Assembly: GCA_020746875.1 (NCBI GenBank)
Contig: JAGTJL010000035.1
Span: 1 to 64,000, forward strand
Origin: Rhexocercosporidium sp. MPI-PUGE-AT-0058
Lineage: Eukaryota; Ascomycota; Leotiomycetes; Helotiales
Length of the DNA stretch: 64,000 nucleotides
Reading direction: 5' to 3'
Shown here piece by piece: positions 59,247 through 64,000 of the stretch (position 1 is the first letter of the stretch; the number at the start of each line of letters is the position of its first letter). The notes beneath the pieces are model-generated. The model saw nothing but the letters and a program-made list of their open reading frames with translations, was not told the DNA's origin and searched no databases. A program made the translations under genes and the position numbers.

Positions 59247-62200
59247 CTATACTCGTGGACTATAATACAACCTCACGCCCGAACCGCTACTGTCAGCCCT
59301 TTCAACATCAAGAGGCACACTCAACCGATTGCGATTCTCCACCATCTCAACTGACATATCATTCTCCATAGCCTTTCTAGCTTTCTGCTCGTATCTCTCA
59401 CGCATCACATTCGCCTTCATCAATGTCGTCGCTTTCCTGTCTCTGTCTTGCAAGGCGTTTGCTCGAGCAGCAAGCTCACGTGACAATGTAAACAGACCAG
59501 TCTTCGTCAATATCCAGGTCGTTGTGATGTGTGCTGGGTAGGAAACGATGGCCCACATCAAGGTGCTGAATGAAGAAAGAAACTCGCTGGAGCTGAAGGC
59601 CATGATGAACGAGGTGCAGATAATGGCAATGGATATGGGGACTGTGATGTTTAGCCAAGCCCGAAAAGGGGTAGAATGGAAGGGAACGGCAGCTTACACA
59701 TGTAAGAGAATTGCTCTCGTAAATCCATTAAGCCGTCATTGAACTCTTTAGTATTCATACCGAAAATGCTGGAAATGAACGACAAGGGAAGCTATCTCAG
59801 AGTCAGTTTTTTCGGTCCGCTTCAGAACTCCTAGTTATCACCCACGAAAATTATTGTCACAACAGTAAACAGCATAATGGATCTGCCCTGCTTCAGGGTC
59901 TCTGTGGCCTGTTTAACCGCTTCTCTGGCTTCAAAAATCCCCGACTGCTGTTGCTTCAAGGTCAAGAGATCTTTCAATGCAGCCGAGGTTCCTTTTGCCG
60001 CCTCTTCCAACGTCGTCAACTCCCTGATCCTGCCTTTGATGCCATCGAGCAAATTTTCTGCTCTACTAAGTGTCCACTTAGCGTTATCCTGCTCAACTCT
60101 TCTTCGATCCCGTGATCTACCCGATCCCAGAATTATATCGTCTGCTGGTATTCCGAGCTGAAAGTCAGTGGAAGGTTGGGATACATGTGAAATGTCGATT
60201 TTGGGCAGCAAGCTGTGCCGAATATGTTTGACAAAAGACTCTGCGACAATCTGTTGTTGTATCTTGAGGCGAGTGAGAATATGTAGTTCATCAAGAATGT
60301 CTTTGACTTCTTTCAGGAGATTGCCCTCGGGATTGATGTTTAGTAAGGTATTCTGAGTTGCCGAAGTCTTGGCTCTGTCGCGAGAATTGTATTCTTTCGC
60401 TGCTAGGTGAGTGTAAGTGAGAAACTGGTCGAATGCTGCAGTCTGCTTGTATGTCTGGCATATCATCAGTAGAGCACTCGTAATGACCAATGAAGGACTC
60501 ACCACTCCACGGATTGCGTCGGCGAATATGTCAATAAGGTTCGGGTGTCTGCCAATGGTTTTCGTCCGATCGAAGAATACCCGGGAACACTGGTCTACTA
60601 CAATTAGAGCCAGATCGAATGCTGACCGTATCTCGTCCTGTCGAGCAGTCTTGAGACGAGTGCGTAGACTTTTGTGAACGGCTGATGGATCTGCTCGATT
60701 TTTACCCCATCTTCTCGGGAAGCTGGTAATGATTGTTTCTAAGGAAAAGCAATTGTCAGCATTGCCATGATTGCGAGTGATCCAGAAACTACGAACTCTC
60801 GTCCAGTATCCACATCCAAAGCTGATCCACCATTACGAGACGAGGCACTTTCTTGATGTCCTCATGACAGTCTGGACATTTGTCACTTGTGGTCCTCTTC
60901 ATACAGACATGTGGGGTCGGAGTCGTAGCACGGTAGACTACTTGGTCCCTGTCTCTTGTCTGAGTACTCTTCAACGCCCCATAATATGATTGATCAAGAG
61001 TCCGACGAGGCTGCAGGGGTGGATCGGCATGCAAGTATTCCAGCATGAGTTTCTCGTCCATATGGGAGTCCGTTGCTTCAAATAATCTCGCAGCATTCCT
61101 AAGGAGTTTTCCCAAAGCTTGTCTTCGATCTGACAACGGTGCTTTAGTCGTGTTGTAGCTGGATGGGAGAAAATTGAGTGTGTCTTGGTTCGGAACCTGG
61201 GGCTGACCAGATCGAACATTTTCGTTCGCGGTGACTTGTTCGACAACTTCTCCTAGGGACGAGAATCTCATTTTGCTGATCTCTTTGATCACCTCGGCAG
61301 ATTTGGTACGACCTCGATCCGTCTCCCAGTGAAGGTATGGCATCTTGAGTGCAATTAGTTCTGTTCAAATCGCTGTTACGGGCCGCCTTCTTACAAAAAG
61401 AACAAGGTTATTAGGAGTGGTCTCTGTTGACAGTGTATCTGATAATGTCAGTACACATCCAAGCAAGGCCAAGTGAGTCGAGCTACCAATTGATATAGTC
61501 TCGCAAAGAGGCCTCATGCTTCGAGCATGCACTTCGCTGTGTTTATCGCCTTGCTGTTGACCCTTCCAGAACTCTGGCGAGAGTAGCATCTCGGTCTTGC
61601 TTTTCTCCTGTGGTCGAAACTGACTCATGTTATTTTCGTTAGGCGGACGTTGCTCGTGGTAGTATCGAGCAATTGCTTCCTGTATCAATGCATTTTAGAA
61701 TTATGTCCGATAGAGGGGTGATATTTTGATACGGACCTCAATCCAAACCATGTTGTTAGCAGGAAAGTGGAAGTATCGAACTGTGTCATCGTCGCACGGC
61801 TGCATGAGAGGATTCTTCTTTGCATCATCAGACAGAAGATCTCTGACGGAAAGCTTCTGATTGGGAAAAACATTGTCGATTTCTGGAACGGTATATGGCC
61901 TGGACTTTTTAAAGTAGATCATCGACGCCTTGACATCAAAATCCACCGCGTCGTCCATCCGGTCATCAAGAGGCCATGCTTGACTCTGCCCTGGGTCTCG
62001 TCTTTGGTGAAGAGCTCGCCAAGTGGCGACACTAGCTTTCAACTCTTTGAGAGACTCTCCGCCTTCAGTCTTCGGACGTGCCTCAAAATAAGATATCAGT
62101 CGACGAATTCGTAGCTTTTCCTCCACGACTCTACGTTTGGACTTTTGGGGTAGATTAGCAAAAAATTCTTGGTGCTCCGAGGCCTTCAAGCAGCCAAAAT

Positions 62201-62491
62201 AGTGAAGAACAACATCGAGGACTCGATCATCGTGCTTTTCAGCACTAAGGCACATTCGAGGAGCTGAATCGTTAGGCATGCTGTCAATTTTCTCAAATCA
62301 AAACCATCTGCACCGAAGCTGAACAGGAAGAGAAAAAAATTTGGCTGAGAGATGTCCAGTCTTTTCATCCGAACATTCTCATCCCCTGATCCCGCAGGAG
62401 CAGGGTAAGCCTGTGGATAGCACACTTCTTTCATGAGTTCTAAATGGGGTTCAGAAGGCTGAGTGGCTGTAACGTTGAAAGCCAATGGCAT
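59247..62491 (-). CDS. CorA-like Mg2+ transporter-type membrane protein (fungal family), eight exons
   Basis: Predicted 956 aa from exons 62491-62314, 62263-61737, 61679-61487, 61438-61395, 61343-60797, 60738-59846, 59791-59698 and 59641-59247, joined in phase across introns of 48-58 bp. Family signatures in order: YFHFPANNMVWIE-AIARYYHEQ, PEFWKGQQ, NNLVLF-MPYLHWETDRGR, RRTLDQSYYG, RDQVVYR, LVMVDQLWMWILDEKTIITSFPRRWG and VVDQCSRVFFDR. A coiled region (LLTLKQQQSGIFEAREAVKQATETLKQGRSIM) leads to TM1 (VVTIIFLPLSFISSIF), the GMN motif (about 805-807) that marks CorA pores, and TM2 (FPISIAIICTSFIMAF). Transport is inferred; many fungal members lack tested activity. The N-terminal exon (GTGCAG donor) is the weakest part; ATG 62279 is an alternative start. 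Confidence 0.85.
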
Positions 62492-63030
62492 ATCATCCTA
62501 GCGACAGGGGCTGAGTATTTAAGCCAATCACCAGATTCCGCAAACGGCCCCCAACATAAGCGGGATAATTTTCCAACTGGCTCTTGCAGCTGAAACCCTG
62601 TAACCTCCTGATATGAACGCCACACCTAGGGTCATAGATTAACTATTTCGAACTGACTGGGTTTTCTCCGCGCCAAGGGAAACTTGGCGCCAATAGCCTC
62701 CGAGAACTACTCGACCTGTGGACCATCGATCGAGGAGCTTCAAAGGCCACAATTCAAGGGACGAAGCTATGACAGTATATGAAGGATAATCTTCACAATG
62801 CCTCATGTGGCGGTATTTGTTCATGAAGTACTGATTTCCTAGAATGGAGAAAGCCGAGCAAGAACGGCGTGAGTTTAAATCAAAAATATGATAGCGGCAA
62901 CCCAACTGGAATTCGAATACGTGATATTAATGAGGGCATCGAATTTCAAGCGCAGTGTTCGACGGGCAGATAGCAGTCTATCAAGATATGCTCGCTCAGT
63001 GGCGGAAATAAAGGTAGGGGAGAAAGCTAC

Positions 63031-63072
63031 TATTCCGCCCACCCTCACTTAACTCACCGCCACTCTTACTTA
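63031..63072 (+). repeat. Relic related to the pogo-element terminus
   Basis: TATTCCGCCCACC followed by CACTTAACTCACCGC matches the left end of the transposon at 50757-50806 (ATTCCGCCCACC ... GCTTAACTCACCGCT), with one internal unit deleted. No opposite terminus or transposase is seen here, so it may be a MITE end or a deletion relic. Confidence 0.6.
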
Positions 63073-63132
63073 CTTATATTATATTATGAATTTCAACTTT
63101 ATTTATTTTAAATCGTAATGTATAAAGAGTTT

Positions 63133-63153
63133 AAAAAAAAAAAAAAAAAAAAA
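63133..63153 (+). repeat. Poly(A) tract of 21 A
   Basis: An uninterrupted run of 21 A, about 60 bp after the pogo-end relic. It could be simple slippage or the tail of a retroposed sequence; no element body could be identified. Confidence 0.9.
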
Positions 63154-63685
63154 GTTATATTATGAAGCAAAAAGGTCCTTACCGTACTTGTTATTCGTGC
63201 GACACTTGCTTTTCACTGACTGTAAGCGAGAGCCCGCAGCTTCACACAGGGGAACCGACTATTATAATATGAAGATTCTGAATTATAAAAGTTAATTTTA
63301 TGACTTAAGAATTATTATTTCCTCAGTTTTAATCAAAAGTATTAAAGAATTGTTGACTTATAAGAGTATAAAGTTGCGATTTTTAGTGAGGATTTTAATG
63401 ATTTGGCCCGGCTTTGGTTCAAGGGCCGGAGGGATTCAGGGAATTTCGGTTCAGGGCCGACGGAATGATGAGTTAGGATCGAGGGGACGAAAGAGTCCCA
63501 GTTGTTCAAAAAGGGGCTTGTCGCTTCTTGGTAGGTATAGATGGCCATCAGTTTTTGATCTCGTGAGACATATACTTGCGAAGTCCTCAAATTTCCAGCT
63601 GCAACTTAACCTTCACGTCTATTTCACGGACTACCAGTAGACTTTAGAAAGTATCCCTCTTTCAAAACGGAGCAAATCAGCAACC

Positions 63686-64000
63686 ATGGGCTCCATCGCA
63701 CCCCAACCAGCCGCGCACACCTTCGCTGTCTCCAACCCTTTCCGAGATCGCATTCTCGCTGGCCAAGTCTGCTCCGTCATGTCCTGCAAATATGTCACCG
63801 GCAATGAGATCTCTATGATGTGTAAGATGGCGGGCATCGACGGTATGTTCATTGACATAGAGTACTCGTCCTTGAACTTCAACACCGTTGCACAATTCTC
63901 TCTCGCGTGCAACTTCGTCGGCGTGTCACCTATCGTCCGTTCGCCCTCGAAATTGCACTGGCACCTTAGCACCATACTCGACGCCGGTGCAGCTGCCATT
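63686..64000 (+). CDS. HpcH/HpaI aldolase family protein, 5' part (cut by window end)
   Basis: ATG at 63686 in the context CAACCATGGGC opens 105 codons without intron to the window end. The protein begins MGSIAPQPAAHTFAVSNPFRDRI and has MMCKMAGIDGMFIDIEYSSLNF, GVSPIVRSPSKLHWHLSTILDAGAAAI. The FIDxEHSxL-like and GVxPxVRVP...L..LDAGA blocks are the N-terminal beta strands of HpcH/HpaI (2,4-dihydroxyhept-2-enedioate-type) class II aldolases, which cleave or form pyruvate-derived C-C bonds with a divalent metal held by downstream Glu/Asp residues not in the window. The usual His of the EHS motif reads Tyr here (IEYSS). Cytosolic location is likely since no signal peptide is seen. Real substrate unknown. 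Confidence 0.85.
   Translation, partial: MGSIAPQPAAHTFAVSNPFRDRILAGQVCSVMSCKYVTGNEISMMCKMAGIDGMFIDIEYSSLNFNTVAQFSLACNFVGVSPIVRSPSKLHWHLSTILDAGAAAI

Larger units (their letters stand above)
62492..63685. other. Intergenic region with a pogo-end relic and a poly(A) run
   Basis: No gene supported. 62492-63000 has ordinary composition. 63031-63072 resembles the end of the pogo element at 50746. 63050-63340 is AT-rich with A21 at 63133-63153. The remainder up to 63685 should include the promoter of the aldolase gene. Confidence 0.5.

Noticed and set aside
59329..60677. Plus-strand frames of 60-94 codons
   Set aside because: They are antisense shadows of the CorA-like gene exons.
62639..62905. 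Minus-strand 88-codon frame upstream of the CorA-like gene
   Set aside because: No domain, and no splice path into the CorA-like gene could be supported.
63631..63999. Minus-strand 122-codon frame
   Set aside because: It is antisense to the HpcH/HpaI aldolase exon, which has convincing family motifs and a good start context.
1..64000. tRNA or rRNA genes
   Set aside because: I looked for cloverleaf-type T-loop sequences and rRNA blocks by eye and saw none that I could support.

Overview
The window looks like a piece of a filamentous ascomycete (Pezizomycotina) chromosome. It has genes with several 48-120 bp introns carrying CTAAC/CTAAT-type branch points, a HET-domain (heterokaryon incompatibility) protein, a fungal AAA ATPase and a fungal CorA-like transporter. 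Between the genes lie Ty1/copia, Ty3/gypsy and Fot1/pogo elements heavily mutated by what looks like repeat-induced point mutation (RIP): CpA and TpG are nearly absent, TpA is in large excess, CpG is kept, and former Gln/Trp codons read as stops. All coordinates were worked out by eye from the sequence; no database search was run.

Layout. (1) 1-22.4 kb is RIP-degraded transposon DNA. Copia-A (7-7894) has exact 184-bp LTRs and a GTAAA target duplication, and carries an intron-bearing gene on the opposite strand between pol and the 3' LTR. Gypsy-A (8201-~20606) is split by copia-B1 (10353-16030; 199-bp LTRs, TSD GTAAT). A decayed transposase tail lies at 22.0-22.35 kb. (2) 22.9-31.7 kb is a gene island with a divergent pair: a six-exon AAA ATPase (minus, 22947-25519) and a four-exon 1651-aa protein with two ZZ-like zinc fingers, a propeller-like region and a C-terminal HET domain (plus, 26408-31682). 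Their shared 888-bp intergenic region contains a 37-bp minisatellite. (3) 32-58.8 kb is again RIP-affected: a degraded Cys-cluster ORF (34.3-35.0 kb), the lightly mutated copia-C (35510-41701, minus), and copia-B2 (42732-57962, minus). B2 is interrupted by a truncated copia-D, by gypsy-B, and by a Fot1/pogo element inserted at a TA inside gypsy-B's reverse-transcriptase catalytic motif. (4) 58.8-64 kb is a second gene island: an eight-exon CorA-like transporter (minus) and the start of an HpcH/HpaI-type aldolase (plus) that runs off the window.

The host genes have no shared metabolic pathway. The AAA/HET head-to-head pair is the most suggestive functional unit, a possible non-self recognition locus, but that is inference. 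The rest records transposon nesting, RIP and recombination; the mismatched flanks of gypsy-B point to a deletion or rearrangement that fused two different copia elements.
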